A stretch of DNA of 64,000 bases, from NCBI RefSeq assembly GCF_029502005.1, contig NZ_JAMQOT010000003.1, forward strand, positions 62,001 to 126,000, written 5' to 3'. The notes beneath the pieces are model-generated. The model saw nothing but the letters and a program-made list of their open reading frames with translations, was not told the origin of the DNA and did no database searches. Below are positions 18,765 through 27,853 of this stretch, in pieces (within the stretch, counting starts at the first letter, position 1; every line of letters begins with the position of its first letter). Source of the stretch: Natrinema salsiterrestre (GTDB lineage: Archaea > Halobacteriota > Halobacteria > Halobacteriales > Natrialbaceae). The position numbers and the translations under genes are program-made.

Positions 18765-19586
18765 ATGACCCGCGACAGCGAAGATCCGAACGACGACGTA
18801 CAGTACCACCTCGAGGTCGGACCGGACGACGTGGCCGACACCGTGCTTCTGCCGGGCAATCCCGAACGCCTCGAGAAGATCGTCGACTTCTGGGACGATC
18901 ACGAGATCCGGGCCCACCACCGCGAGTACCGGACGGCGACGGGGACGTACGACGAGACGCCGATCTCGGTCACCTCGACTGGCATCGGCAGTCCGTCGGC
19001 CGCGATCGCGGTCGAGGAACTGGCTCGAGTCGGCGTGGACACGTTCATCCGGGTCGGTTCGTGCGGGGCGATCCAGTCCGAGATGGACGTCGGCGATCTC
19101 GTGATCACGACCGGCGCGGTCCGGCAGGAGGGGACGAGCGACGAGTACGTCCGCGAGGACTACCCGGCCGCGGCGGATCACGAGGTCGTCTCGGCGCTGA
19201 TCGCCGCCGCCGAGCGACTCGGCTACGACTACCACACCGGCGTCACGATGAGTTCGGACTCGTTCTACGCCGGCCAGGGTCGCCCCGGCTTCGACGGCTT
19301 CGAGGCCGCCAGCGCGGACGAACTGGTCGAGGAACTCAAAGCGGCGAACGTCAAGAACATCGAGATGGAGGCCAGCGCCATCCTGACGATCGCGACCCTG
19401 TACGGCCTCCGCGCCGGTGCCGTCTGTACCGTCTACGCCAACCGCGAAACCGGCGAGTTCCGAACCGAAGGCGAATCCCGCGCCGCCGAAACCGCGTCCC
19501 TCGCGACGCACCTCCTGGCCCGGATGGACGCCGTCAAACGCGAGGCCGGCGTCGACCGCTGGCACGCCGGGTTGTCGCTCGAGTAG
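18765..19586 (+). CDS. udp: Uridine phosphorylase
   Basis: A 273-residue PNP/UDP-family phosphorylase that cleaves uridine with phosphate to uracil and ribose-1-phosphate. Visible motifs are LLPGNPERLEKI near residue 26, the phosphate-binding RVGSCGAIQ region, and NIEMEASAILTIATLYG, the nucleoside-binding Glu-Met-Glu motif, followed by Asn-Arg near YANRET. It is the last gene of the nucleoside uptake/salvage group and is served by the shared TATA box. Confidence 0.9.
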   Translation: MTRDSEDPNDDVQYHLEVGPDDVADTVLLPGNPERLEKIVDFWDDHEIRAHHREYRTATGTYDETPISVTSTGIGSPSAAIAVEELARVGVDTFIRVGSCGAIQSEMDVGDLVITTGAVRQEGTSDEYVREDYPAAADHEVVSALIAAAERLGYDYHTGVTMSSDSFYAGQGRPGFDGFEAASADELVEELKAANVKNIEMEASAILTIATLYGLRAGAVCTVYANRETGEFRTEGESRAAETASLATHLLARMDAVKREAGVDRWHAGLSLE

Positions 19587-19624
19587 CGAACAGTTCCGCT
19601 GTCGCCGTCGAAACCGACCGCTTC

Positions 19625-20392
19625 TCAGTCTCGGATTCGGACGATGCCGTTCTCGAAGACCTTCCGGTTCGGGACGATGTACTCCTCGGAGTCGTCCTCG
19701 ATTTTAGTGACGAACAGATCCACCTCCTGGACGATGCCGGTCTGGTCGCCGATCCGGATCTCGTCGCCGATCCCGTAGGGCTGGTTGAGCAGCAGGTAGA
19801 TCCCCGCCGCGCTCGAGACGAGGAAGTCCTTGAACGCGACGGTGCCGACGACGACGATGCCGACGGCGTACACTGTCAGCAGGATCAGGAGCGCCGTGAC
19901 GTGAACGCCGACCTGGCCAAGAGCGATGAGGAACGTCACGTACAGCACGGAGTACTTGACCAGCTTCGGGATGACCGAGACTTCGGGGAGCTTGACGCCC
20001 CGGAGATACTCGCTGACGATCAGTTCCGACTTGTCCGCGACGACGAAGCCCAGAATGAGGACGAGAACGGCGATAAACAGCTGCGGGATGAACTCCGTGA
20101 CGCGAAGCCAGAAGGCGTCCGTATCGAGCAACTGTGCGATGTGGATCGCGGTGAGCACCGCGATCCCGTAGATGAACCACGAACTCAGCCGGGCGACGAT
20201 CTCGACGGTCGACGTCCCGATCGACTGTGCGGTCCGCTCGAACGGCGTCCCTTCGACGGCGTCCGGCACGCCAGATGCGGACAGCAACTCCTCGTTGAGC
20301 CGACCGACGAGGTAGCCGACGACGAGGCCGAGCACCAGCACGGCCGCCGCTATGACGGCCGGTTCGTTGACGAACGACTGCCACTGTACCAT
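19625..20392 (-). CDS. MscS-family mechanosensitive channel
   Basis: A 255-residue membrane protein starting at 20392, one nucleotide after the dacZ stop. It has several N-terminal helices, and about residues 160-240 carry the MscS core (VAFKDFLVSSAAGIYLLLNQPYGIGDEIRIGDQTGIVQEVDL) ending with EYIVPNRKVFENGIVRI. It probably releases solutes under hypo-osmotic shock. Co-transcription with the c-di-AMP synthase gene suggests a shared osmotic response. Confidence 0.9.
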   Translation of the reverse strand: MVQWQSFVNEPAVIAAAVLVLGLVVGYLVGRLNEELLSASGVPDAVEGTPFERTAQSIGTSTVEIVARLSSWFIYGIAVLTAIHIAQLLDTDAFWLRVTEFIPQLFIAVLVLILGFVVADKSELIVSEYLRGVKLPEVSVIPKLVKYSVLYVTFLIALGQVGVHVTALLILLTVYAVGIVVVGTVAFKDFLVSSAAGIYLLLNQPYGIGDEIRIGDQTGIVQEVDLFVTKIEDDSEEYIVPNRKVFENGIVRIRD

Positions 20393-20393
20393 A

Positions 20394-21206
20394 TCAGTAC
20401 GCCTCCGGATCGACCTCCAGTATGAGTTCACCGGCCTTGAACGCCCGCACGAGTCCGTCGCTCTCCGACAGCACGATCGAAATCGCGTTGGTGTCTCGCG
20501 TGATCGCACCGCCGGCCATGTGCCGCGCGCCGAGTCCTTTCGGGATGTCGACGCCCTCCGCCGACGGCTCGAGGTAGCGGTACGCGGAGACGATCTTGCC
20601 CGCGTCCGAAATGATGAACGCGCCGTCGAGCCGGGAGAACTCCTTCAGCATGACGTTCACGATCGGGTCGCCCACGTGGACGTGAGACTTCTCGAATGGG
20701 TTGTAGGAGAGCGGTCGGGACTTGTTCATCACCTTCCCGGCGTCGCCGACGACGAACAGCGCGCCGACCGGCTTCCCCTTCTGGCCCTTCTTGCCCAGTT
20801 CGATCGCCAGCTCGAGGACCGACTTGACCACCTCCGGGTCCGCCCGGGACTTGACGAACAGGTCGTAGATCCCCGTCTGCGTCTCCGCGTCCGCACGGAC
20901 GCGGGAGACCGTATCGATCCCGTCGCCGAAAACGCTCGTCGCACAGGCGAGGTCGTCGCCGTCGTCGATCACGCCCTGTTCGAGGGCCCCCTCGAGACCG
21001 AACCGGATCCGGTCGGTGATGTTCTCGAACTCGAGGGGCAACTCGACGAACGTCTCCGCACCCACGGCGTTTTCCGTGCCGACGACGACCACGTCGAGAT
21101 CATCGACGGCGGAGAATCGTTCGTAGTACGAACCACTGGGCGAAAAGAGCACGACAGCATCGACACTCGCGAAGATGTCCCCGAACACGTCGTCTAACCC
21201 GGCCAT
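20394..21206 (-). CDS. dacZ: Diadenylate cyclase (c-di-AMP synthase, DacZ type)
   Basis: A 270-residue DisA_N-type enzyme making c-di-AMP from ATP. The catalytic DGA motif is at 194-196 (RLDGAFIIS) and the RHxAG motif at 228-232 (GARHMAGG). The N-terminal about 120 residues form the extra archaeal domain found in DacZ. The gene is immediately upstream of mscS. A TATA-like CGCTTATTC lies about 25 nt before the ATG. Confidence 0.92.
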   Translation of the reverse strand: MAGLDDVFGDIFASVDAVVLFSPSGSYYERFSAVDDLDVVVVGTENAVGAETFVELPLEFENITDRIRFGLEGALEQGVIDDGDDLACATSVFGDGIDTVSRVRADAETQTGIYDLFVKSRADPEVVKSVLELAIELGKKGQKGKPVGALFVVGDAGKVMNKSRPLSYNPFEKSHVHVGDPIVNVMLKEFSRLDGAFIISDAGKIVSAYRYLEPSAEGVDIPKGLGARHMAGGAITRDTNAISIVLSESDGLVRAFKAGELILEVDPEAY

Positions 21207-21404
21207 TGATACTACAACTCGGTCCTGCGCGAATAAGCGTTATGGGACGTCTGACGCGCGTCTTTCGATTTCGTCGATTCGACCGGACGGACGAGCCACC
21301 GTCGGTCGTCAGAGTCGACGATAGCGAGACCCTCTCGCCTCGTCCGGGTCCCAACACGCAGTCGCCGACCGCGAACACTTCCCTGTCGATGACCGTGATA
21401 CATC

Positions 21405-21824
21405 GTGAACGATTCAATCAGCCTCGAAACGGCGAAAGCGATCATCGGCGCGGCCGAGGAGCGAGCGGAAACGATCGACAATCCGATGGTGATCGCGGTC
21501 GCCAACCCCGAGGGGAATCTCGTCGCCCAGCACAGGATGGACGGATCGTGGCTCGCTTCGGTCGAGATCTCGCGGAATAAGGCGTACACGGCGGCCGCAC
21601 TGGAAACGCCGACCCACGAACTGGCCGAACCGTCGGCCCCCGGCGAATCGCTGTACGGACTGCAGACGACTGATCAGGGCCGAATCGTGATCTTCGGCGG
21701 CGGCTACCCGCTCCGGCGAGACGGCGAGATCGTCGGTACGATCGGCGTCAGCGGCGGTGCCGTCGAACAGGATATGGACGTCGCACAGACCGGTGTCGAC
21801 GAATTCGACGAACTCGTGTCGTAG
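21405..21824 (+). CDS. GlcG/HbpS (DUF336) family protein
   Basis: A 139-residue protein beginning at GTG 21405. The family-typical pattern is NPEGNLVAQHRMDGSWLASVEISRNKAYTA and the Gly-rich C-terminal GRIVIFGGGYPLRRDGEIVGTIGVSGG. Members bind haem or accompany glycolate and propanediol operons; no such partner is nearby. The role here is unassigned. Confidence 0.85.
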   Translation: MNDSISLETAKAIIGAAEERAETIDNPMVIAVANPEGNLVAQHRMDGSWLASVEISRNKAYTAAALETPTHELAEPSAPGESLYGLQTTDQGRIVIFGGGYPLRRDGEIVGTIGVSGGAVEQDMDVAQTGVDEFDELVS

Positions 21825-21908
21825 CTCGTCACCGCCGCTTCGGACACGCATCGGCCACTCTCGAGTCGACTCAGTCGAGTCGATTCGGCCCGCCCGTTCG
21901 AGTCGACG

Positions 21909-22058
21909 ACTCGATCGACGAACGAGTTCGCTTTCGCCGAGACGATGGCGTCCATAGATCACGACGAACTCTGCCGTCTCGGACTCGTAACAGTCCGTGA
22001 GTTGATTGAGCTCGGATTCCCGATCAACGAAGTGCTTCAAGAACCGTGTAGTATCCAA
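21909..22058 (-). pseudogene. 5' fragment of an archaeal AAA ATPase (ArCh/DUF234-type)
   Basis: The reading from 22058 gives FVDRESELNQLTDCYES and FVVIYGRHRLGESELVRRS, the opening of the archaeal ATPase family. The Walker A Lys of the usual GRRRxGK has become Glu. Similarity ends after about 50 residues, and the frame continues into unrelated sequence antisense to the DUF336 gene. It is a decayed remnant of a family common on mobile or recently acquired DNA. Confidence 0.75.
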
Positions 22059-22074
22059 GATTGAACGGAGTTTT

Positions 22075-22111
22075 CGATTTCAGAAATCGTGATTTCTGAA
22101 ATCACGATTTC
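22075..22111. repeat. Nested perfect palindromes (GAAATCGTGATTTC type)
   Basis: A 14-bp arm at 22083-22096 is perfectly inverted at 22098-22111 with a 1-nt centre. A second, overlapping inverted pair uses 22076-22088 and 22091-22103, and 22075-22089 is itself a palindrome. The element is AT-rich and sits just upstream of the ATPase remnant. It can form alternative hairpins. Confidence 0.9.
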
Positions 22112-22203
22112 TTTCTATCGGCCGATACAAAACCCTGTCAAGAGATGGATCACCGCCGACGATTAGTCGGTGCGAACCCACACGACGCGAAATAGATGGT
22201 AGA

Positions 22204-22223
22204 GCGCGGGACCGGATTCGAAC
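22204..22223 (-). repeat. Duplicated tRNA-Leu 3' end (att-like)
   Basis: These 20 bp are identical to 22316-22335, which encode the acceptor 3' strand and part of the T-arm of the adjacent tRNA-Leu. A displaced copy of a tRNA 3' end is a typical footprint of tyrosine-recombinase integration. The T-arm core also appears inverted at about 22264-22274. No integrase is visible between the copies (112-bp offset). Confidence 0.75.
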
Positions 22224-22283
22224 AACGTCAAGACGTGCTCGCTTCGCTGCGCGCGTCTTCCCTCGTTCGAATCCGCTGACCAC

Positions 22284-22315
22284 ATTCTCCGCTCACGAAG
22301 TTGTTCGCGGAGAAT
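22284..22315 (-). other. Hairpin at the 3' end of tRNA-Leu
   Basis: A perfect 9-bp inverted repeat (22284-22292 with 22307-22315) and 14-nt loop begins at the discriminator base of the tRNA on the minus strand. It may be a processing or termination structure, or the scar of an insertion. There is no T-tract, so a terminator role is uncertain. Confidence 0.5.
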
Positions 22316-22399
22316 GCGCGGGACCGGATTCGAACCGGCGGACCCCTACGGGACAGCGTCCTAAGCGCTGCGCCGTTGGCCTAGCTTGGCTACCCGCGC
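22315..22399 (-). tRNA. tRNA-Leu (anticodon UAG)
   Basis: On the minus strand the 5' acceptor GCGCGGG (22399-22393) pairs with CCCGCGC at the 3' end, followed by discriminator A. The anticodon stem CAGCG/CGCTG encloses the loop CTTAGGA with anticodon TAG. A long variable arm (class II) and T-loop GTTCGAATC are present. Total about 85 nt; no intron and no encoded CCA. Confidence 0.95.
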
Positions 22400-22524
22400 T
22401 CACACCCGAGTTTTCACGAATCGAGTAAGTACCTGTCGGTCCGGGCGGGCGTCGTCCCCGGATCGAATTCCCGCCGGACCGCCGCCCGACGGATTCGACC
22501 CGGTAGCCGACGTCCCGATGGCGA

Positions 22525-22698
22525 CTAACAGCGCTTTACTGGCTCCTCCGGTGACCAGTCCGGCGGGACGATGAACGTCACGTGCTCCGGATCGCGGAGT
22601 TGGTGGAGCTCTGCGGCCTGCTCGGCCAGCGCCCGGTCTCGGTACGGCATCTCGAGCCCGCAGCCGGTACAGACGAGTTTGCACGTTGGTTCTTTCAT
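22525..22698 (-). CDS. Small CxxC zinc-ribbon-like protein (57 aa)
   Basis: A short reading frame from ATG 22698 to TAG 22525. The 57-residue product begins MKEPTCKLVCTGCGLE, with a CxxC pair plus another nearby Cys, followed by an Arg/Glu-rich helix and ending in Cys57. Codon use is haloarchaeal, with acidic residues and G/C third positions. Small CxxC proteins are abundant in haloarchaea and often bind zinc. Function unknown. The same interval is open on the plus strand but with implausible products. Confidence 0.65.
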   Translation of the reverse strand: MKEPTCKLVCTGCGLEMPYRDRALAEQAAELHQLRDPEHVTFIVPPDWSPEEPVKRC

Positions 22699-22927
22699 AG
22701 CGAGGGTCGGACCGCCCCACCGACGGCTGTCTCCGTGCTTCGGTCGGCGACCAGTTTAGTAGTTGTCTCCTAGTGAAAAACAGGGAGAACGGCCGGTTTA
22801 CCGACGTATTCGTATCTGTACGTTGCGTTCCGTAGTATCGTATTGGTGATCGGAACGGGCCCGGTCCCGGGACACTGCACAGCGTCCGGACCGTACGTTT
22901 ATGTCGACCGGTCCGATATCCGCACGT

Positions 22928-23236
22928 ATGCACAGCGCCAGGGATCGGGTCGAGTACGAACCGTGGCTCGAGGACCTCGAGACCGTGGCCGATCGGCTGG
23001 ACCTCTGTGCCGAGGCGCGGTCGTGCGCGATGGACCTCTTTCTCGCTGACGTTCCCGATTCCGACCGATCGAAGCAGGCGGTCCTGGCGGCGAGCATCTA
23101 CGCCGGCTCGCTCGTCGCCGGTGACGGCCGCACGCAGGGCGCGGTGGCCGACGCCGCTGACGTCTCTCGGCTCTCGATCCAGTCCCGGTGGAAGGAGTTA
23201 CTCGAGGCGGCGGGGCTCGAGCCGCCGCGCTGGTAA
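22928..23236 (+). CDS. Short TFB-like (cyclin-repeat) protein
   Basis: A 102-residue protein starting MHSARDRVEYEPW. The segment SKQAVLAASIYAGSLVAGDGRTQGAVADAADVSRLSIQSRWKEL resembles one cyclin-like repeat of transcription factor B, including the helix-turn-helix end. The zinc ribbon and second repeat are absent, so it is not a complete TFB. A TATA-like CGTTTATG lies about 30 nt upstream, favouring the ATG at 22928. It could modulate preinitiation complexes; this is inference. Confidence 0.7.
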   Translation: MHSARDRVEYEPWLEDLETVADRLDLCAEARSCAMDLFLADVPDSDRSKQAVLAASIYAGSLVAGDGRTQGAVADAADVSRLSIQSRWKELLEAAGLEPPRW

Positions 23237-23427
23237 CAGTGTCGTACACCGACCGTTCACGGGGCCAGTGGCGGATTGCACTCAGAGACAAACCAGACAC
23301 GTGACCGAACTCGAAGGGCCGTTCGACAGCCGGTTCGCGGGCAGCACTCCTCGTCGGATTCATCGCGGGATCCGTCGCGGTTCGTGTCGGCCCCTCTCGG
23401 GGGATCGAGGCGTCGGACTCCGCCGGG

Positions 23428-23895
23428 TCAGTCGCCGTCCAGCACGGTTCCGTGCTCGTCGATCTCGCCCATGACGATCCGCGTACTCGAGATGATATCG
23501 CCGTCGTCGGCGCGGACGTGCGGCACGACGACGACCTCCAGCGGGTCGTGTCCCTCCTCACGACGGATCTCGTTGATTCGCTCGCCGCCCTCGCGCGTCT
23601 CGGGGGAGACGACGAGGAAGTCGAACTGCGGTTCCGTCGCGATTCCCGTCGGCGACTCGAGCGTCCGCACCTCGAACTCGCGGTCGTAGTCGGCCGCGAT
23701 CGATTCGAGCTCGGACTCGAGCGCGGCTTTCCGTTCGTCGTACGACCGGACCCGCCGGTCGACGTCTCGTGTTTTCGGCGCGAGTTCGTCGCTGGTCAAG
23801 CCGACTGTCACGTCTCCGAGTTCGAACGCCCGTTCGAACAGCCGTCGGTGACCGTCGTGAACGGGGTCGAAGGTCCCACCAAGCGCGACGTCCAT
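23428..23895 (-). CDS. coaD: Phosphopantetheine adenylyltransferase (archaeal)
   Basis: A 155-residue nucleotidyltransferase of the archaeal PPAT type for coenzyme A synthesis, converting 4'-phosphopantetheine and ATP to dephospho-CoA. The first block GGTFDPVHDGHRRLF contains the HxGH signature (13-16), and the late block DIISSTRIV is the ISSTxI motif. Length fits the archaeal family. Confidence 0.92.
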   Translation of the reverse strand: MDVALGGTFDPVHDGHRRLFERAFELGDVTVGLTSDELAPKTRDVDRRVRSYDERKAALESELESIAADYDREFEVRTLESPTGIATEPQFDFLVVSPETREGGERINEIRREEGHDPLEVVVVPHVRADDGDIISSTRIVMGEIDEHGTVLDGD

Positions 23896-24043
23896 ACCGC
23901 AGTTCAGTTGCGCGGTGCGTATAAAACGGTCGAATCAACATATTTTTTCGCGGCGACTCGGAGCGTTCGTTTCCGCCGGTTTTCGACAGTCGACGAAACT
24001 CCCCTTCGCATTGTTTTTAGTAGTCCCCTGCAGTGTCCCCGAT

Positions 24044-26299
24044 ATGGGATTAGACGAGGACGCACTGGAGTATCACCGAACCGATCCGCCGGGGAAAATA
24101 GAGATATCGACCACGAAACCGACGAATACGCAGCGTGACCTCTCGCTCGCGTACTCGCCGGGCGTCGCCGCGCCGTGTCTCGAGATCGACGAGAACGAAA
24201 CCGAGGCCTACAGCTACACGGCGAAGGGGAACCTCGTCGGCGTGGTCTCGAACGGGTCGGCCGTGCTCGGGCTCGGCGACATCGGCGCGCAGGCGTCGAA
24301 ACCCGTCATGGAGGGGAAGGGCGTCCTGTTCAAGCGCTTCGCCGACATCGACGTCTTCGACATCGAGCTCGACGAGGAGGACCCCGACAAGCTCGTCGAG
24401 GCCGTCAAGATGATGGAGCCGACCTTCGGCGGGGTCAACCTCGAGGACATCAAAGCGCCCGAGTGTTTCACCGTCGAGGAGCGACTCCGGGAGGAGATCG
24501 ACATTCCGGTCTTCCACGACGACCAGCACGGGACCGCCATCATCTCCGGTGCCGCGCTCATCAACGCCGCCGACGTCGCGGGGAAATCGCTCGACGAACT
24601 CGAGATCGCGTTCTCGGGTGCGGGCGCGAGCGCCATCGCGACGGCGCGGTTCTACGTCTCGCTGGGTTGCAAGAAGGAGAACATCACGATGTGTGACTCC
24701 TCGGGGATCATCACCGAGGAGCGCGCGGCGGCCGAAGACGTCAACGAGTACAAACAGCAGTTCGCCCGCGACGTCCCCGAAGGCGGGCTCGCGGACGCGA
24801 TGGAGGGCGCGGACGTCTTCGTGGGGCTCTCGATCGGCGGGATCGTCTCCCAGGAGATGGTCCAGTCCATGAACGACAACCCGATCGTCTTCGCGATGGC
24901 GAACCCCGATCCGGAGATCGGCTACGAGGAGGCCAAGGACGCCCGGGACGACGATGTGATCATGGCGACCGGTCGCTCGGACTACCCCAATCAGGTCAAC
25001 AACGTGCTCGGGTTCCCCTTCATCTTCCGCGGCGCGCTCGACGTGCGCGCCACCGAGATCAACGAAGAGATGAAGGTCGCCTGCGCCGAGGCGCTGGCCG
25101 AGCTCGCCCGCCAGGACGTCCCCGACGCGGTCGTCAAGGCGTACGGCGACGAGCCGATTCAGTACGGCCCCGACTACATCATTCCGAAGCCCGTCGACCC
25201 GCGCGTGCTCTTCCGCGTCGCGCCGGCGATCGCCGAGGCCGCGATGGAGTCCGGTGCCGCTCGCACCGAGATCGATCTCGAGGCCTACGAGGAGGAACTC
25301 GAGGCCCGGCTGGGCAAGTCCCGCGAGATGATGCGCGTCGTCCTCAACAAGGCGAAGAGCGACCCGAAGACGGTCGCCCTCGCGGAGGGCGAGAACGAGA
25401 AGATGATCCGGGCCGCCTATCAGATCCAGGAGCAGGGGATCGCCCTGCCGATCCTGATCGGCGACGAGGACGAGATCAGGGGGACGGCCGCGAACCTCGG
25501 TCTCGACTTCGATCCGACCGTCGCCGATCCGTCCGTGGGCGACTACGAGGAGTACGCCGAGCGACTCCACGAGCTTCGCGCCCGCAAGGGAATCACGCGC
25601 AGCGAGGCCGGCGAGCTCGTCGAAGGCGACTCGAACTACTTCGGCAGCGTGATGGTCGAACAGGGCGACGCCGACGCCTTGCTGACCGGGCTCTCTCACC
25701 ACTATCCGTCCGCACTCCGACCACCGCTGCAGGTGATCGGCACCGACGACGACGTCGACTACGCGGCCGGCGTCTACATGCTGACGTTCAAGAACCGCGT
25801 GATCTTCGTGGCGGACGCGACGGTCAACCAGGCCCCCGACGAGGAGGTCCTCGCCGAGGTCACCAGACAGACGGGCAAGCTCGCACGCCGGTTCAACATC
25901 GAACCGCGCGCCGCCTTGCTCTCCTACTCGAACTTCGGCAGCGTCGACAACGAAGGGACGCGCAAACCCCGCAAGGCGGCCTCGATGCTCCAGGACGACC
26001 CCGAGGTCGACTTCCCCGTCGACGGCGAGATGCAGGCCGACACCGCCGTCGTCGAAGACATCCTCCAGGGAACGTACGGCTTTTCGGACCTCGAGGAGCC
26101 GGCCAACGTCCTCGTCTTCCCGAACCTCGAGTCGGGGAACATCGGGTACAAGCTGCTCCAGCGACTCGGCGGCGCGGACGCCATCGGCCCGATGCTGGTC
26201 GGGATGGACGAGCCGGTCCACGTCCTCCAGCGGGGCGACGAGGTCAAGGACATCGTGAACCTGGCCGGCGTGGCGGTCGTCGACGCCCAACAGGAGTGA
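24044..26299 (+). CDS. maeB: Malic enzyme with C-terminal phosphotransacetylase-like domain (MaeB type)
   Basis: A 751-residue protein starting [20 protein letters not shown]. The N-terminal about 420 residues are malic enzyme ([40 protein letters not shown](P) loop). The remainder is a PTA-like domain (ESREMMRV-type start near 430, [21 protein letters not shown]), often regulatory rather than catalytic. It decarboxylates malate to pyruvate. A T-rich TTGTTTTTAG about 30 nt upstream suggests a leaderless transcript. A 746-codon antisense reading frame is a GC artefact. Confidence 0.92.
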   Translation: MGLDEDALEYHRTDPPGKIEISTTKPTNTQRDLSLAYSPGVAAPCLEIDENETEAYSYTAKGNLVGVVSNGSAVLGLGDIGAQASKPVMEGKGVLFKRFADIDVFDIELDEEDPDKLVEAVKMMEPTFGGVNLEDIKAPECFTVEERLREEIDIPVFHDDQHGTAIISGAALINAADVAGKSLDELEIAFSGAGASAIATARFYVSLGCKKENITMCDSSGIITEERAAAEDVNEYKQQFARDVPEGGLADAMEGADVFVGLSIGGIVSQEMVQSMNDNPIVFAMANPDPEIGYEEAKDARDDDVIMATGRSDYPNQVNNVLGFPFIFRGALDVRATEINEEMKVACAEALAELARQDVPDAVVKAYGDEPIQYGPDYIIPKPVDPRVLFRVAPAIAEAAMESGAARTEIDLEAYEEELEARLGKSREMMRVVLNKAKSDPKTVALAEGENEKMIRAAYQIQEQGIALPILIGDEDEIRGTAANLGLDFDPTVADPSVGDYEEYAERLHELRARKGITRSEAGELVEGDSNYFGSVMVEQGDADALLTGLSHHYPSALRPPLQVIGTDDDVDYAAGVYMLTFKNRVIFVADATVNQAPDEEVLAEVTRQTGKLARRFNIEPRAALLSYSNFGSVDNEGTRKPRKAASMLQDDPEVDFPVDGEMQADTAVVEDILQGTYGFSDLEEPANVLVFPNLESGNIGYKLLQRLGGADAIGPMLVGMDEPVHVLQRGDEVKDIVNLAGVAVVDAQQE

Positions 26300-26303
26300 A
26301 CGC

Positions 26304-27740
26304 GTGACCGAGCGAACCGCCGATCATCGGATCGTCGAGTCCGATCGCGACGCCGAGACAGTCGGCGGTACTCGGATCACCCGACGACAGCTGCTCTGCT
26401 CCGCGGGGGCCGCGGGAACGGTCGGGCTCGCCGGCTGCACCGGGCGACGGTATCGGTCGCCACCGGACTGTTCCCCCGTCGCGGCCGCCGCGGAATCCGC
26501 GGGAGAGTACGCGCCGCTCCCGGCGGACGACGGAATCTCCATGTTTCGTCGCGGCCTGCGCCGGTACGGCTACTACCCCGAGGAGACCGTTCCCTCAGCC
26601 GTTCGCGTCGACTGGTCGGTCCCGACCAACGGGATCGGCCACACGGCGGCCAAGCCGACGCCGCGGCCGACGCCGGACGGCGAGACGATCCTGATCGCGA
26701 GCGACACCGGACGGATCGACGCGTATACGCCGACGGGCGACCAGCGCTGGGGTATCGAGACGGGTGCCTCGCGGAGCCTCGGCTTTCACGGAACGCCGGC
26801 GATCGTCGACCAAACCGCCTACATCGGCGGCTACGACGGCGATTGCTACGCGATCGACGTCGACACCGGTGACGTCCGCTGGCGAACGGGAGCCCGCGAG
26901 TTCGGCGGGGCCATCGCGATCGGCTCGAGCCCGGCCTATATCGACGGTAATCTGTACCTCCTCGCGGAGTACAAGAACCCGGACAGCGGCGCGCTCTGGG
27001 AGGTCGACGCCGAAACCGGGACGCCGACCTGGAGCGACGACCGCCTCTGGGGGATGCCCCATCCCTCGCCCGCGATCGACTGCGAGACCGGGCGGCTCGT
27101 CACCGGTTCGAACGACGGCGTGGTCTACTGCTGGGAGTTTCCCTCCCTCGAGTTCGCCTGGTCGTTTCAGGCCGGCGGCGAGGGCGGTCCCGACGGCGAC
27201 TCGAAGGCCGGCGGCCGATTCAACCTCGGTGCCCAGATCAAGGGGACGATCCCGACCTACGACGGGGCGGCGTTCGTCGGCTCCTGGGACGGGCGGTTCT
27301 ACCGGCTCGACCTCGCGGACGGCACCGAGGAGTGGTCGTTCGAGACCGGGCGGGTCATCATGTCGAACCCGGCGATCGATCCGGAGGCGGGAGTGGTCTA
27401 CATGGGGAGCGACGACAACTTCGTCTACGCGCTCGACGCCGAGACGGGCGAGGAACTGTGGTCGGCCGATGTCGGCGGTCGCGTCATCGGATCGATCACG
27501 GCGACCGCCGAATCGATCCTCGTCGGCTCCTACGACGCGCACCTGTACGCCCTCGACAGGGAAACGGGTGAGCGGCGCTGGCGGGTCGAAAACCGCGGCC
27601 ACGTGACTAGCGGCGCGATCCCCCGCGGGGACCGGATCTACTACGCCGAGCGCGGCGTCTTCTCGAACTACTACGACGATACCGAGGAGACGGTGCTCGA
27701 GGAAATGGGTCAGGCGTACTGCTTGGTACCCGACGACTGA
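26304..27740 (+). CDS. Tat-exported lipoprotein with PQQ-type beta-propeller repeats
   Basis: A 478-residue protein starting at GTG 26304, 4 nt after maeB. A twin-arginine motif (TRRQLL, 26-31) and lipobox LAGC (Cys45) predict a Tat lipoprotein. The rest is a series of PQQ-like blades with alternating AYxAxxxDG/LYALDRETGERRW and GTPAIVD elements, seven or eight in all. Such propellers bind ligands or scaffold complexes; no quinoprotein dehydrogenase catalytic Asp motif stands out. Tight linkage to maeB may be positional only. Confidence 0.85.
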   Translation: MTERTADHRIVESDRDAETVGGTRITRRQLLCSAGAAGTVGLAGCTGRRYRSPPDCSPVAAAAESAGEYAPLPADDGISMFRRGLRRYGYYPEETVPSAVRVDWSVPTNGIGHTAAKPTPRPTPDGETILIASDTGRIDAYTPTGDQRWGIETGASRSLGFHGTPAIVDQTAYIGGYDGDCYAIDVDTGDVRWRTGAREFGGAIAIGSSPAYIDGNLYLLAEYKNPDSGALWEVDAETGTPTWSDDRLWGMPHPSPAIDCETGRLVTGSNDGVVYCWEFPSLEFAWSFQAGGEGGPDGDSKAGGRFNLGAQIKGTIPTYDGAAFVGSWDGRFYRLDLADGTEEWSFETGRVIMSNPAIDPEAGVVYMGSDDNFVYALDAETGEELWSADVGGRVIGSITATAESILVGSYDAHLYALDRETGERRWRVENRGHVTSGAIPRGDRIYYAERGVFSNYYDDTEETVLEEMGQAYCLVPDD

Positions 27741-27853
27741 CGGACTGGTATGCGACCCGAGCGGCCCCCTCGCTCATCGACCTCGCGACCGGTCGGCCCG
27801 CGAACGGGGCGCGTCTCGTTGCATATAAATATGCGCCGGGACTGGTTGTGTGT

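Noticed and set aside
24050-26290. 746-codon open frame antisense to the malic enzyme
   Set aside because: A GC-rich antisense artefact with low-complexity Leu/Val/Asp composition, fully covered by the strongly conserved maeB.
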